Source: Saccharomycodes ludwigii
Lineage: Eukaryota; Ascomycota; Saccharomycetes; Saccharomycodales; Saccharomycodaceae
NCBI RefSeq assembly: GCF_020623625.1
Contig: NC_060204.1
Location: forward strand, 186,001-250,000
Reading direction: 5' to 3'
Length of the DNA: 64,000 nucleotides
Both the position numbers and the translations under genes were made by a program. Numbering within the stretch: the first letter of the stretch is position 1; the number at the start of each line of letters is the position of its first letter. Positions 1-8,968 of this stretch are shown here, piece after piece. The notes below the pieces were generated by a model that ran no database searches, was not told the origin of the DNA, and saw nothing but the letters and a program-made list of their open reading frames with translations.

Positions 1-67
1 CTAAAAAATACAGAAAATTTTCGATATTATTGTATTTAGTGACAGCTCCTAAAGGCACCAACTTCAA

Positions 68-2176
68 ATGACACTTTTGCTTCGAAGGTTAAATATTAGC
101 AATCTTACTCGAGGATCAATTCTAAAGGTCAAGATATCTACTTCAAGATCTATACATTTAAACTCGAGACCACTATTAACATTAAAGGCACCACAATTAA
201 GTTTTAAAGTGAACCCATTGACCAATTGGCCTTATTATAACAAAAGAACTTATTCTTCTTCAGCATTGAACGATGTTCCTGCTACTAGTGCAAAGACAGT
301 AAATAAAAAAAAGCCGCCTCCCAAAAAAGTGCTTTTTGAGTTGAAAAGAATATTTGAGTTAGCTAAGCCTGAAAGTAAAGTGCTCTTCTTGGCATTGGCT
401 TTAATTTTAATATCCAGTGGTGTAAGTATGCTAATCCCATCGGTGATTGGAAAACTGTTGGATGTTGCACAGAAGAACGTTACAATTAAAGAAGGAGCAG
501 TGGGAGAAAACATAGTAACAGTGGAAAAAAATGAAAAAGAACTTGAAGATGACAAAGATGATACTATATTGTTTGGACTTACATCTGTGCAATTTTATTC
601 TTGCCTAGGGTTAATTTTTGTTAGTGGTGCCATTGCTAATGTTTCTAGAATTATTTTGTTGAAAGTTACCGGTGAAAAAATTGTAGCTAGGCTAAGGACG
701 AGGCTATTGAAATCAGTATTATCACAAGACGCTACATTTTGGGATAAGAACCGTACTGGTGATATTATTTCTAGATTGAGTGCTGATTGTTCGATTGTTT
801 CTAAAACTATTACTACAAATATAAGTGATGGTTGCAGAGCGGTATTGCAAGGTGCAGTTGGTGTGGGCATGATGGGCTATATATCTTGGCATTTGACCTG
901 TGTAATGCTGTTGCTAATTCCACCTATAGGTGTGATGGCTGGTATTTATGGGAGAAGGGTTAAAAACTTATCAAGAGACTTGCAAAAGCAAATTGGGGAT
1001 TTAACAAAAGCTAGTGAGGAGCAATTGAGTGCTGTTAAAACCATTCAAAGCTATGGAGCCGAAAGATTAGAGATTCATAGGTATGCTGGTGAAGTAAGAA
1101 AGGTTTTCAATGTGGGTTTCAAAGAAGCGTTAACGAGTGGTGGTTTTTTTGGAGCCACTGGGTTAATGGGAAATATTGCGTTAATAGCATTATTAGTTAG
1201 CGGTACTTCGATGATTTCTAGCGGATCATTAAGTGTTGGTGATTTATCAAGTTTCATGATGTATGCTGTTTACACAGGTAGTTCCTTATTTGGGTTATCC
1301 AATTTTTATAGTGAATTGATGAAAGGTGCAGGCGCAGCAACAAGAGTTTTTGAATTATATGATAAACAACCGTTAATACACCCTACTCTGGGTAAAATTG
1401 AATTTGCGAAAACATTTGGTAGTAAAACACCAATAATTAAGTTTGAAAATGTCAGTTTTAAATACCCAACTAGACCAGATGTTAATATTTTTAATCATTT
1501 AAATTTGACCATTTACCCTGGTGAACAAATTTGTATCGTGGGTCCTAGTGGGGGCGGTAAGTCCACTATAATGTCGTTACTACTAAGATTATATGATGTA
1601 GATAAGGGACAGGTAATGATTGGTGATTATGATATTCGTGCTTTCAATTTAAGAAAATATCGTAGAATGTTGGGTGTTGTTCAACAAGAACCAATGTTAT
1701 TTAATGGTACAATCTTAGATAATATTCTGTATGGGTTGCCGAAAAGGGATGAGTATACTAAAGAACAAATTATGGAAGCGTTACAAAAAGCTAATTGTGA
1801 AAAATTTTTGATTGGATTCCCGGATGGGCTATACACACAGGTGGGACCTAGGGGTACCCAATTAAGTGGTGGCCAGAAGCAAAGAATAGCTTTAGCTAGA
1901 GCATTTTTAATGGATTCGGACATACTACTATTAGATGAAGCCACCAGTGCTTTAGACACACAAAGCGAACAAGTTGTTGCTAAATCTTTGTTAGAAAGAG
2001 CAGAAAGAGGGAAGACTACAGTATCTATTGCGCACAGAAGGAGTACAATTGAGAATAGTACAAGGGTGATTGTTTTGAATAAAGAGGGCGGTGTGGCTGA
2101 ATCGGGCACATTTTTAGAATTAATATCCGACCCTGAATCAGATTTAAATGCGCTACTAGCTAGTAAAGGAGTATAA
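68..2176 (+). CDS. MDL1: Mitochondrial inner-membrane ABC half-transporter, Mdl1-like
   Basis: The 702-residue protein is close to S. cerevisiae Mdl1 (695 aa). Mdl1 is a homodimeric ABC exporter of the mitochondrial inner membrane linked to export of peptides made by m-AAA proteolysis. The N-terminus is basic, Ser/Arg/Leu-rich and almost free of acidic residues for about 65 residues, as expected of a matrix presequence. A six-helix exporter domain follows at roughly 100-430. The nucleotide-binding domain shows Walker A GPSGGGKST at 492-500, the signature LSGGQKQR at 599-606, Walker B LLLDE ending at E624, and the H-loop histidine H656. The ATG is the first in frame and leaves only 67 bp of upstream sequence in the window, so the promoter is mostly outside. 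The B-type relative Mdl2 is the main alternative; the length favours Mdl1. Confidence 0.93.
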   Translation: MTLLLRRLNISNLTRGSILKVKISTSRSIHLNSRPLLTLKAPQLSFKVNPLTNWPYYNKRTYSSSALNDVPATSAKTVNKKKPPPKKVLFELKRIFELAKPESKVLFLALALILISSGVSMLIPSVIGKLLDVAQKNVTIKEGAVGENIVTVEKNEKELEDDKDDTILFGLTSVQFYSCLGLIFVSGAIANVSRIILLKVTGEKIVARLRTRLLKSVLSQDATFWDKNRTGDIISRLSADCSIVSKTITTNISDGCRAVLQGAVGVGMMGYISWHLTCVMLLLIPPIGVMAGIYGRRVKNLSRDLQKQIGDLTKASEEQLSAVKTIQSYGAERLEIHRYAGEVRKVFNVGFKEALTSGGFFGATGLMGNIALIALLVSGTSMISSGSLSVGDLSSFMMYAVYTGSSLFGLSNFYSELMKGAGAATRVFELYDKQPLIHPTLGKIEFAKTFGSKTPIIKFENVSFKYPTRPDVNIFNHLNLTIYPGEQICIVGPSGGGKSTIMSLLLRLYDVDKGQVMIGDYDIRAFNLRKYRRMLGVVQQEPMLFNGTILDNILYGLPKRDEYTKEQIMEALQKANCEKFLIGFPDGLYTQVGPRGTQLSGGQKQRIALARAFLMDSDILLLDEATSALDTQSEQVVAKSLLERAERGKTTVSIAHRRSTIENSTRVIVLNKEGGVAESGTFLELISDPESDLNALLASKGV

Positions 2177-2541
2177 ATAACTAAAAAAAAAGGAGGATAA
2201 AAAAGAAAAAGACGAGAGGGATGCAGAAAGAGTATTGTTCGTTAGAGGAAAGATAAGAGATAAGAATGTGGACTATATAAAAATGTATATTTATATCTTG
2301 GCTTATCTTAGATATATTGATTATTAATTAGTATGAATAGACTTGTGTTTTTTTTAAGAGGGCAAAAGGTTTATTTGATTTGTATAAAACTGGCGCTGTT
2401 AAAATGAAAATGCAGAGATGCGGTATTATTGTCAGACAGTGTATATCTCACACACTAATAATACTAGTAGTTATTTTCTTTTAAGGAAATGATAAGAAAT
2501 ATCGATGGTGAGTTGAATCTTAAACGACGGTGCTTTTTTTA

Positions 2542-2547
2542 CACGTG
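2542..2547. promoter_or_regulatory. CACGTG box, candidate Cbf1 site of MET2
   Basis: A palindromic CACGTG lies about 810 bp upstream of the MET2 start. In S. cerevisiae, Cbf1 bound at such E-boxes recruits Met4 to sulfur-assimilation promoters. Its co-occurrence with a Met31/32-type core 150 bp downstream supports a functional role. The distance to the ATG is larger than usual, so the call is tentative. Confidence 0.5.
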
Positions 2548-2693
2548 GAAATCTTAAGAGAAATTTAAAAGAAGGAAAGAGAATTTCTTTTTTTTTTTTG
2601 TCATGCACCCACAATTTTAAAAAACTTTTTTTTTTTTTTTTTTTCTTTGTAATAAAAAAAAGTGTGGGAATATATTTTTTTCACAGATTTCCA

Positions 2694-2702
2694 CCACAGT
2701 TT
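2694..2702 (-). promoter_or_regulatory. Candidate Met31/Met32 site of MET2
   Basis: The plus strand reads CCACAGTTT, the reverse complement of AAACTGTGG, which is the core bound by the zinc-finger factors Met31/Met32. These recruit Met4 at sulfur-pathway promoters. It lies about 660 bp upstream of the MET2 ATG and 147 bp downstream of a CACGTG box. Confidence 0.5.
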
Positions 2703-3357
2703 TGTAAATATTATTTTGTTGTTGATGTCTGTGGTTGCGTTGGGATAGAAACAGACTGTAACACCGCGTACGAGGTTTGTAAGGGGGGGGGGGCGAATAG
2801 AAAGAGAGAGAGAGAAAGACACCGCTCGGCATCCCGCCATCATACAAAAAGAAAAATAAACTGAAAGAATTGTCCAAAAGTGTATTATTATAAACCACCG
2901 CCTCCCTTCTTTTATATCGACGCTTTCTTTCTTTTATAAGCTCAATCATAATTAATAATACCTTCTATTTCAAATTACCTATCCAAATCATGCATACCAC
3001 TTTTTTTTTCTTTTTTTCTTCTTCTTTTTAACACACTTTTATATATATATACTCTTAAAAAAAAAACCATTTAAAAGAAAAGTAATAAATCTCAAGTTAT
3101 TGTTGAAATTGTAAAATATTATTTTCGTTAATCTCTATCTTTTAACCAATCTTAATACTTCTTGTCTACATATACATATATATTTATGTAATCTATTCTT
3201 TTTAGTTTCCAATCACTAATCTTTTTTTCTTTTTTCCTTTTTTTTTTTTTCTTTTTTTTTTTCCTCGTCTAAAAGAATATATTACATAACCATAAAGAGA
3301 CACAACTAAACATAGTATCGTAAAAGTATCACAACAATTAATTATAAGACTATACAA

Positions 3358-4905
3358 ATGCAGACTACACAAAAACCCTTTAAACAGCTGGATCCTAATA
3401 CTTTCAAAGACACAAATCCATTTATTTCCCTAGTTCATAACCAAAAGATCGTAGAAGTCCCCCAGTTCACTTTAGAATCAGGCATTAAAATCAAAAATGT
3501 GCCGATTGCCTATAAAAGTTGGGGTAAATTAAATCAAAGGGGTGATAATGTTCTGGTATTGTGTCATGCATTGACTGGTTCTTCAGATGTTTCTGATTGG
3601 TGGGGCCCCCTTTTAGGAGCCGGTTTAGCTTTTGATCCAACCAAATTTTTTATTATATGTTTAAATTCTATGGGTTCCCCCTATGGGTCGTTTTCGCCAT
3701 TAACTATAAATTCCAAAACTGGTAAACCTTATGGCCCAGAGTTTCCATTGTGCACGGTAAGGGATGACGTTCTTATTCATAAATTGGTTTTGGATAACTT
3801 GGGTGTACAAAAAATTTCATGCGTTATCGGTGGATCTATGGGTGGTATGTTAACTTTAGAATATGCTTCCATTTTTGGTTCTGATTACGTCAAGAGCTTC
3901 GTTGCTCTCGCTACAAGTGCAAGACATAGTGCATGGTGTATATCTTGGTCAGAAGCCCAAAGACAAAGCATATATTCCGATCCCAAGTATTTAGATGGAT
4001 ATTACTCATTGAATGATCCACCCTCTGCTGGTCTAAGTGCTGCAAGAATGAGTGCTTTATTGACTTATAGATCTAGAAATAGTTTTGAGGAAAGATTTGC
4101 CAGGAGGACTCCAACCAAAGAAAACTTGTTAAAATCTAAAAGTATACTGTTATCCGATGACACTTCGGCAAAAGAATTAACGGGAACAGGTGAGTCAAAG
4201 GGTGCACACAATGATGAGGAGAATTCTAATGTTTTGGAACAAAAAAATTTGGAAATTCATAATGATGGGCATAGAAGGGGAAGCAGAAGAAGTAGTAATA
4301 ACACTGGTTTGCTTGGAACTACAAACTCTGAAACTTCATCTAACTCGTCAATAACGTCCGACAACGAAGACACTAGCTCTATAAAGTCCGCTAGTTCTAG
4401 TTCTTCTGTCATTACCAGTGCTGATAAAAGTAAGATTATTAAGCCTGCACAAACTTTTTTCTCTGCCCAAAGTTACTTACGTTACCAGGGTGAAAAATTT
4501 GTTAAGAGATTTGATGCAAATTGTTATATTTCCATCACTAGAAAATTAGATACACATGATTTGGCTAGAGATAGAGAGGAAGATATTGAAGATATAAGAG
4601 ACGTTTTGAAATCCGATACTCAACCTTGTTTGATAATTGGTATTGAAAGTGACGGTTTATTTACATATTCTGAACAGGAATTCTTGGCGAAATATTTGCC
4701 CAATTCCACTTTGGAGAAAATAGACTCTCCAGAGGGCCACGATGCATTTTTATTAGAGTTTAAAAGGATAAATATTTTAATTAGGGATTTTCTAAGGACA
4801 AACTGTCCTCAGATTGTAAGTTCTAAAGGTGTTGAATGGAATGAAGAAATTCATATGGTGAAAAACAGTGTTTTTGGTGAAGCTGAGGAGGTAACTAACT
4901 GGTAA
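3358..4905 (+). CDS. MET2: Homoserine O-acetyltransferase
   Basis: The protein has 515 residues (S. cerevisiae Met2 has 486). It acetylates L-homoserine with acetyl-CoA, giving the acceptor for sulfide in methionine synthesis. It is an alpha/beta-hydrolase. The nucleophile elbow GGSMGGM places the catalytic serine at S160. The rest of the triad is D432, in IGIESDGLF, and H461, in SPEGHDAF. Residues about 260-375 form a Ser/Asn-rich, low-complexity insertion between the cap region and the C-terminal triad residues. Fungal Met2 proteins carry an insertion here, but this one is somewhat longer. The start is the first ATG after a long T-rich leader. The upstream region has CACGTG and Met31/32-like sites consistent with sulfur regulation. 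Confidence 0.95.
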   Translation: MQTTQKPFKQLDPNTFKDTNPFISLVHNQKIVEVPQFTLESGIKIKNVPIAYKSWGKLNQRGDNVLVLCHALTGSSDVSDWWGPLLGAGLAFDPTKFFIICLNSMGSPYGSFSPLTINSKTGKPYGPEFPLCTVRDDVLIHKLVLDNLGVQKISCVIGGSMGGMLTLEYASIFGSDYVKSFVALATSARHSAWCISWSEAQRQSIYSDPKYLDGYYSLNDPPSAGLSAARMSALLTYRSRNSFEERFARRTPTKENLLKSKSILLSDDTSAKELTGTGESKGAHNDEENSNVLEQKNLEIHNDGHRRGSRRSSNNTGLLGTTNSETSSNSSITSDNEDTSSIKSASSSSSVITSADKSKIIKPAQTFFSAQSYLRYQGEKFVKRFDANCYISITRKLDTHDLARDREEDIEDIRDVLKSDTQPCLIIGIESDGLFTYSEQEFLAKYLPNSTLEKIDSPEGHDAFLLEFKRINILIRDFLRTNCPQIVSSKGVEWNEEIHMVKNSVFGEAEEVTNW

Positions 4906-5001
4906 AAAAAAAAAAAAAAAAAATAAGCATATATATACATATATACATATATATTAATAATAATAAATCTAATTTGGGGAAATAATATATTTATATATAA
5001 T

Positions 5002-6375
5002 TCAATAAGAGTTTCCTAATTCTTGTTGTAAAGAACTACGCGAATCTAGAACTTCTCTTGAGACTTCTTGTAGTGCCCTCAATTCTTTGTTACCAAATAA
5101 AAAACTTATTAACCCATCAAGTACACCAGTGACTGTGACAACTACAGTACTAAATAACCATAAAACACTTGACCAACCAGCTTTCTCGGCAGTGAAAGTT
5201 ACCACCACATGAACACCAATAACATAGAGTGAAGAAATCAAAAAATGGAAACCTCTCCAAGTTTTTTGCCAACGTGCTGTTTTATTATAATCTTGTAAAA
5301 TGCTTAGCATTTCATTGTAATTTTGTAGTTTTTGTATCAAAAATTCCCTGCTTTCAACTTCCATTTTACTCTTATTAATGTTATTAATAGGTTTAAATTG
5401 TAATGTACAACTGTAAGCAAAATGATCTGAAAAACTGCCAATATTAGGAATCCTTTCGGTAAATTTTACGCTCGCATCAACCGTTTCTAGTTTATTGGGA
5501 TCTATTAAAGCATAGTCCAATCTACAAGCTTCCCAAGGTTTTCTTTGAGCTCTCCAAGTATTTAGTATGGAATCACAAGTGGTACCACCATAAATTATTT
5601 GATGCCATGGAGTCATGGTTTTAATCCTATCCAAACTAACCAGATCATTTTGGTGTAATTGTTCAAAACTATCAACCAAGCCAGTTTCCATTGTTAAAAA
5701 TTTGTGGGGTAAAGTTCCTGGCTTACTATTTAAATCCCCAACAACAACAACTGCATATCCAGCTTTACTGTATAATTTGGCTAATTTGGACAAATCCCAG
5801 GCTTGACAACTACGATGGCATAAATATGCAGCATCACCTTTTTGTGCATATGGGGCGTGCATGTGGCTATTCAAAATGCACAAGGAGGGCGTTTTTTCAT
5901 TTAGGGGTTTTAATATGGTAACAGATAAACTTTTCCCAACATACCAATCTCCTCTCCAAAATGCACTTGGTCTCCCATTAATAGGGAAGCGATAGAGAAA
6001 AGTTTTTTCAATCGGAATCTTACTCAATATAGCCAAACCAGGTCCTGTTAATATTCCTGAAGAAAATAAACGACTGTAAGGATACACATGACGAGTCCTT
6101 GAAGTTATGTAATCCCAATCTTCTTGAACCCAGATCTCTTGTAAAGCAATAACATCATAATCATCATCATTGTCTGGAACGTGATAACTTTCTTGGTATG
6201 TTTCAGACGAACCATATAGTGATTCAGTCAGTGGAATTGCTCCAAATTTGCCGGATAATTTATCTGCAATTGCTCTTAATCTTATGGATCTGTGCTTGGA
6301 AACATATTTTAATCCCCAAGTATTGAACGTTAAAAATTTGACCTTTGGCATAGCATTGTCATGTGCCGTAGACAT
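5002..6375 (-). CDS. ISC1: Inositol phosphosphingolipid phospholipase C (neutral sphingomyelinase family)
   Basis: The 457-residue protein (S. cerevisiae Isc1, 477 aa) hydrolyses inositol phosphosphingolipids to ceramides at ER and mitochondrial membranes. It has the Mg2+-dependent endonuclease/exonuclease/phosphatase fold: N18 in FNTWG, metal ligand E80 in ALQEIW, H171 in NSHMHA, D214/N216 in GDLNSKPG, and the terminal D317-H318 in SDHF. SKPG after the GDLN motif corresponds to the P-loop-like element of this subfamily. Two hydrophobic helices at about 375-395 and 402-427 anchor the C-terminus, followed by a charged tail as in Isc1. It is divergently transcribed from SPC25, an adjacency also present in S. 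cerevisiae (YER019W/YER018C). Confidence 0.95.
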   Translation of the reverse strand: MSTAHDNAMPKVKFLTFNTWGLKYVSKHRSIRLRAIADKLSGKFGAIPLTESLYGSSETYQESYHVPDNDDDYDVIALQEIWVQEDWDYITSRTRHVYPYSRLFSSGILTGPGLAILSKIPIEKTFLYRFPINGRPSAFWRGDWYVGKSLSVTILKPLNEKTPSLCILNSHMHAPYAQKGDAAYLCHRSCQAWDLSKLAKLYSKAGYAVVVVGDLNSKPGTLPHKFLTMETGLVDSFEQLHQNDLVSLDRIKTMTPWHQIIYGGTTCDSILNTWRAQRKPWEACRLDYALIDPNKLETVDASVKFTERIPNIGSFSDHFAYSCTLQFKPINNINKSKMEVESREFLIQKLQNYNEMLSILQDYNKTARWQKTWRGFHFLISSLYVIGVHVVVTFTAEKAGWSSVLWLFSTVVVTVTGVLDGLISFLFGNKELRALQEVSREVLDSRSSLQQELGNSY

Positions 6376-6718
6376 TTTATTAATTGTATCTTTTTTTTTT
6401 AATGCTTATATTCTATTAGTATTACTTTTACTATATATGTATATTATGTATGTGTTTTATATATAAATAAGCTATTCAAATTAATATAAGATTTCTAGCT
6501 TTTTGGCTGTTTGCGCGCGTGATTTTTTTTAATTTTATTTATTATTATAAAATAAAATTTATAATGGTAATAAAAAATAATACGATCTTAATATATATTA
6601 ACATTTTTTTAAACGAAATAAATCACAAATCAAAGCAAGGTAAAACAACAGAAAGAAAAAAAGAAAAGAAAGAAGAAGGGATAAGGTTGCCATAACGTCT
6701 TAATAGCTTTGTTGAATT
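6376..6718. promoter_or_regulatory. Divergent ISC1/SPC25 promoter region
   Basis: A 343 bp A/T-rich spacer separates the two divergent start codons and must contain both promoters. It has long T and A/G runs, including a purine-rich stretch at about 6650-6680 in front of SPC25. A GC-rich patch near 6510 (GCGCGCG) stands out but matches no site I recognise with confidence. Confidence 0.5.
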
Positions 6719-7405
6719 ATGTCTGAAATAAAATATGATCCGGTGGTTACAAAATTAGACACTTTTATTCAATTACAAACGAAACTTATGAGTGCACACG
6801 ATAATATTGTAAACACTTTTTTACCATTGCAAAGTGAGAAATTTGAAAAAATAGTTAATGATTATACAACTGAAAGGGAAAAATTGATGGCAAAACATCA
6901 AGCTCTAGAGAGGAATGCTGAAAAATTGCAAAGAGAAAACGATAATTTGAAAATGACTGTTGAAACGACTCACATAAGCAATTTGAAGAAAACAGGCCAA
7001 CTAGATGGGTTAAAATTGAAATACCAAAATTGTAGACTAGAATATCAAAACTATGAACAGGAATTGAATAAGTTAAGCGAAATGCTAATAGAATCTAGAG
7101 AGAAAATGGAAAAAACCAATAAATTGTTACAAGAACATAGATTAAAGGATAAATTGGAAGCTGAAAGACTTGAGAATTTATTGGGATTGAAAATATTGTC
7201 AAAAGATGGAAACCAGCTATCATTTCAATTTTCCAAGTTATATGAAGATATGCCCGATTATATTAAAACTGTGACAATAGACGTATCTAATCAGACAATT
7301 ACTGGAATGTCCGAGGGCTCATCAATGGACAAACTGGACTTGGAAGCTTATTTGAAATCCGATGTGGGTCATTTTTTGAAAAAATGCAGAGAAAGTTACA
7401 TGTAA
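6719..7405 (+). CDS. SPC25: Kinetochore Ndc80-complex subunit Spc25-like
   Basis: The protein has 228 residues (S. cerevisiae Spc25 has 221). Residues about 40-150 are an uninterrupted charged coiled coil. Residues 152-228 form a compact globular domain matching the C-terminal RWD-like head of Spc25, which pairs with Spc24 and links the Ndc80 complex to the inner kinetochore. Sequence identity alone is weak, as usual for this fast-evolving protein. The call rests on size, architecture and the conserved divergent neighbour ISC1. Confidence 0.85.
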   Translation: MSEIKYDPVVTKLDTFIQLQTKLMSAHDNIVNTFLPLQSEKFEKIVNDYTTEREKLMAKHQALERNAEKLQRENDNLKMTVETTHISNLKKTGQLDGLKLKYQNCRLEYQNYEQELNKLSEMLIESREKMEKTNKLLQEHRLKDKLEAERLENLLGLKILSKDGNQLSFQFSKLYEDMPDYIKTVTIDVSNQTITGMSEGSSMDKLDLEAYLKSDVGHFLKKCRESYM

Positions 7406-7688
7406 CTGAATGCAATTTGCTATAACAGGAACACAAATCGACATTTAGAGTAATTTGGAACAAATGTTGTCTATTCTAGATAATGTTAATACCAAACTTA
7501 TTGGATTCTATCGCTAACAAAAAGAAAAACTTTTTTTTTTTTTTTTTTTTTTTTTATTCTGATTGTATTTAAATATTTTTTTTCCTTTTTTTTTTTTTCG
7601 CTACCCAAAAGGGTTTATCCAAAAAAAATTATTTATAAGCTTATTGAAAGAATCCAGAATAAGAAAAAAGTCTGAAACATACATATAA

Positions 7689-8792
7689 ATGCAACTGTAC
7701 ATTTTTAAGATAATCTTCATTCTCAATGTGCTTATAACTAAGTCTCTCTGTTCTCCAGGTGATAGGTTACCGGAATTTACAGGTTGTAGAAGAATTTGTG
7801 AATGGAAACTTGACTGCCCAGTTAAATCTCATTTTGATGATTCTTCCTACAGCCAGAAATTCCCATTAGATTATCAACATTTCGATAAATCTCCACCCTA
7901 TATATACAAGTTACTAAAATGGGATTGCAACTTTGAATGTGACTATCAATGCCAGCAGATTATTACTAAGGACCGTGTTGTGGATAATAAACCTATTTAT
8001 CAATTCCATGGTAAATGGCCTTTTACCAGAAGAATTGGAATACAAGAACTTTTTTCCACCCTTTTCAGTATAGGCAATTTCATACCTCATTACAGAGGGT
8101 TTAAACTATTGACTAAAAAAATAGTCACTTTGCCCCCTGGGTATAGATACAAGAAAATTTTACAAGGATATAGATATTTATCCATTGCTGGGATGTTAGC
8201 TTGGTTTTTCAGTAGTGTTTTCCATACAAGAGATTTATTGTTAACAGAAAAATTAGATTATTTTTTCGCTGGTGGTACAGTTTTGACTGGATTCTATTCG
8301 ATCTTAACAAGAATTTTATTGAGCTCCAAAACCCCTATTGTTCAAAATTTATGGAATAGAGTTGGTTTGAAACTGGTAGTTTCTATTTTTATTTGCCATA
8401 TTGTTAAATTATACATGAATTGGTCGTATACTTATAATATGCGATTTAATATCGCGTTTGGTATATTGCAATATATCTTGTTAATATCGTTGTCAATACA
8501 GAATTATTTTAAAATTAAATCATCAAAAAAAAAATTTGATGATATTTATGTTTTAAAATCGTACAAAGATGGTATTTGGAAATATACTTTAATTCCTATT
8601 TTGCTTGTTATTTTCACCTGTTTGGGCATGTGTTTTGAAATATTTGATATTTTTATTTATTCTTGGCAAATAGATTCACACGCCTTATGGCATTTGTCTA
8701 CTATAATTCCCAGTTGGTTTTTGTATGATTTTTTCCTTAATGATTTCCATGCCTTTTTTTCGCCGTCAATTACTACTATCACCAAGATTTAG
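7689..8792 (+). CDS. PER1: GPI-phospholipid remodelling protein Per1 (PGAP3 family)
   Basis: The 367-residue protein (S. cerevisiae Per1, 357 aa) is an ER membrane protein of the CREST hydrolase superfamily. It removes the unsaturated acyl chain from GPI anchors during lipid remodelling. A cleavable signal peptide covers about 1-21 and is followed by a Cys-rich lumenal segment (CRRICEWKLDC and later CNFECDYQC) typical of Per1. About seven membrane segments follow. The CREST residues are visible: H179 and D182 in SSVFHTRD, and H331 and H335 in HALWHLST near the C-terminus. The start is the only ATG that gives the signal peptide. Confidence 0.94.
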   Translation: MQLYIFKIIFILNVLITKSLCSPGDRLPEFTGCRRICEWKLDCPVKSHFDDSSYSQKFPLDYQHFDKSPPYIYKLLKWDCNFECDYQCQQIITKDRVVDNKPIYQFHGKWPFTRRIGIQELFSTLFSIGNFIPHYRGFKLLTKKIVTLPPGYRYKKILQGYRYLSIAGMLAWFFSSVFHTRDLLLTEKLDYFFAGGTVLTGFYSILTRILLSSKTPIVQNLWNRVGLKLVVSIFICHIVKLYMNWSYTYNMRFNIAFGILQYILLISLSIQNYFKIKSSKKKFDDIYVLKSYKDGIWKYTLIPILLVIFTCLGMCFEIFDIFIYSWQIDSHALWHLSTIIPSWFLYDFFLNDFHAFFSPSITTITKI

Positions 8793-8968
8793 AACCAATT
8801 TGTATATGTGCTAATAAGAAAATTTAACAAATATATATTAATACGAGTTAATTAAAGATTTTACATAAGTTAAATAGTGACAAAGAATTTTATTTATTTG
8901 TATGGCATTCTTTTGACATATATATATACATATATGTGTATTTTTTTTATTTTAATTTTTTGTTAGTT

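Larger units (their letters stand above)
2177..3357. other. MDL1-MET2 intergenic region, MET2 promoter
   Basis: This 1.2 kb stretch lies between two plus-strand genes, so it holds the MDL1 3' end and the MET2 promoter. It is rich in T tracts and has a G run near 2786 followed by a GA repeat. Sites resembling Cbf1 and Met31/32 targets are listed separately. TA-rich TATA-like stretches occur near 3042-3052 and 3171-3182. Small open frames here are low-complexity and I do not call them genes. Confidence 0.6.
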
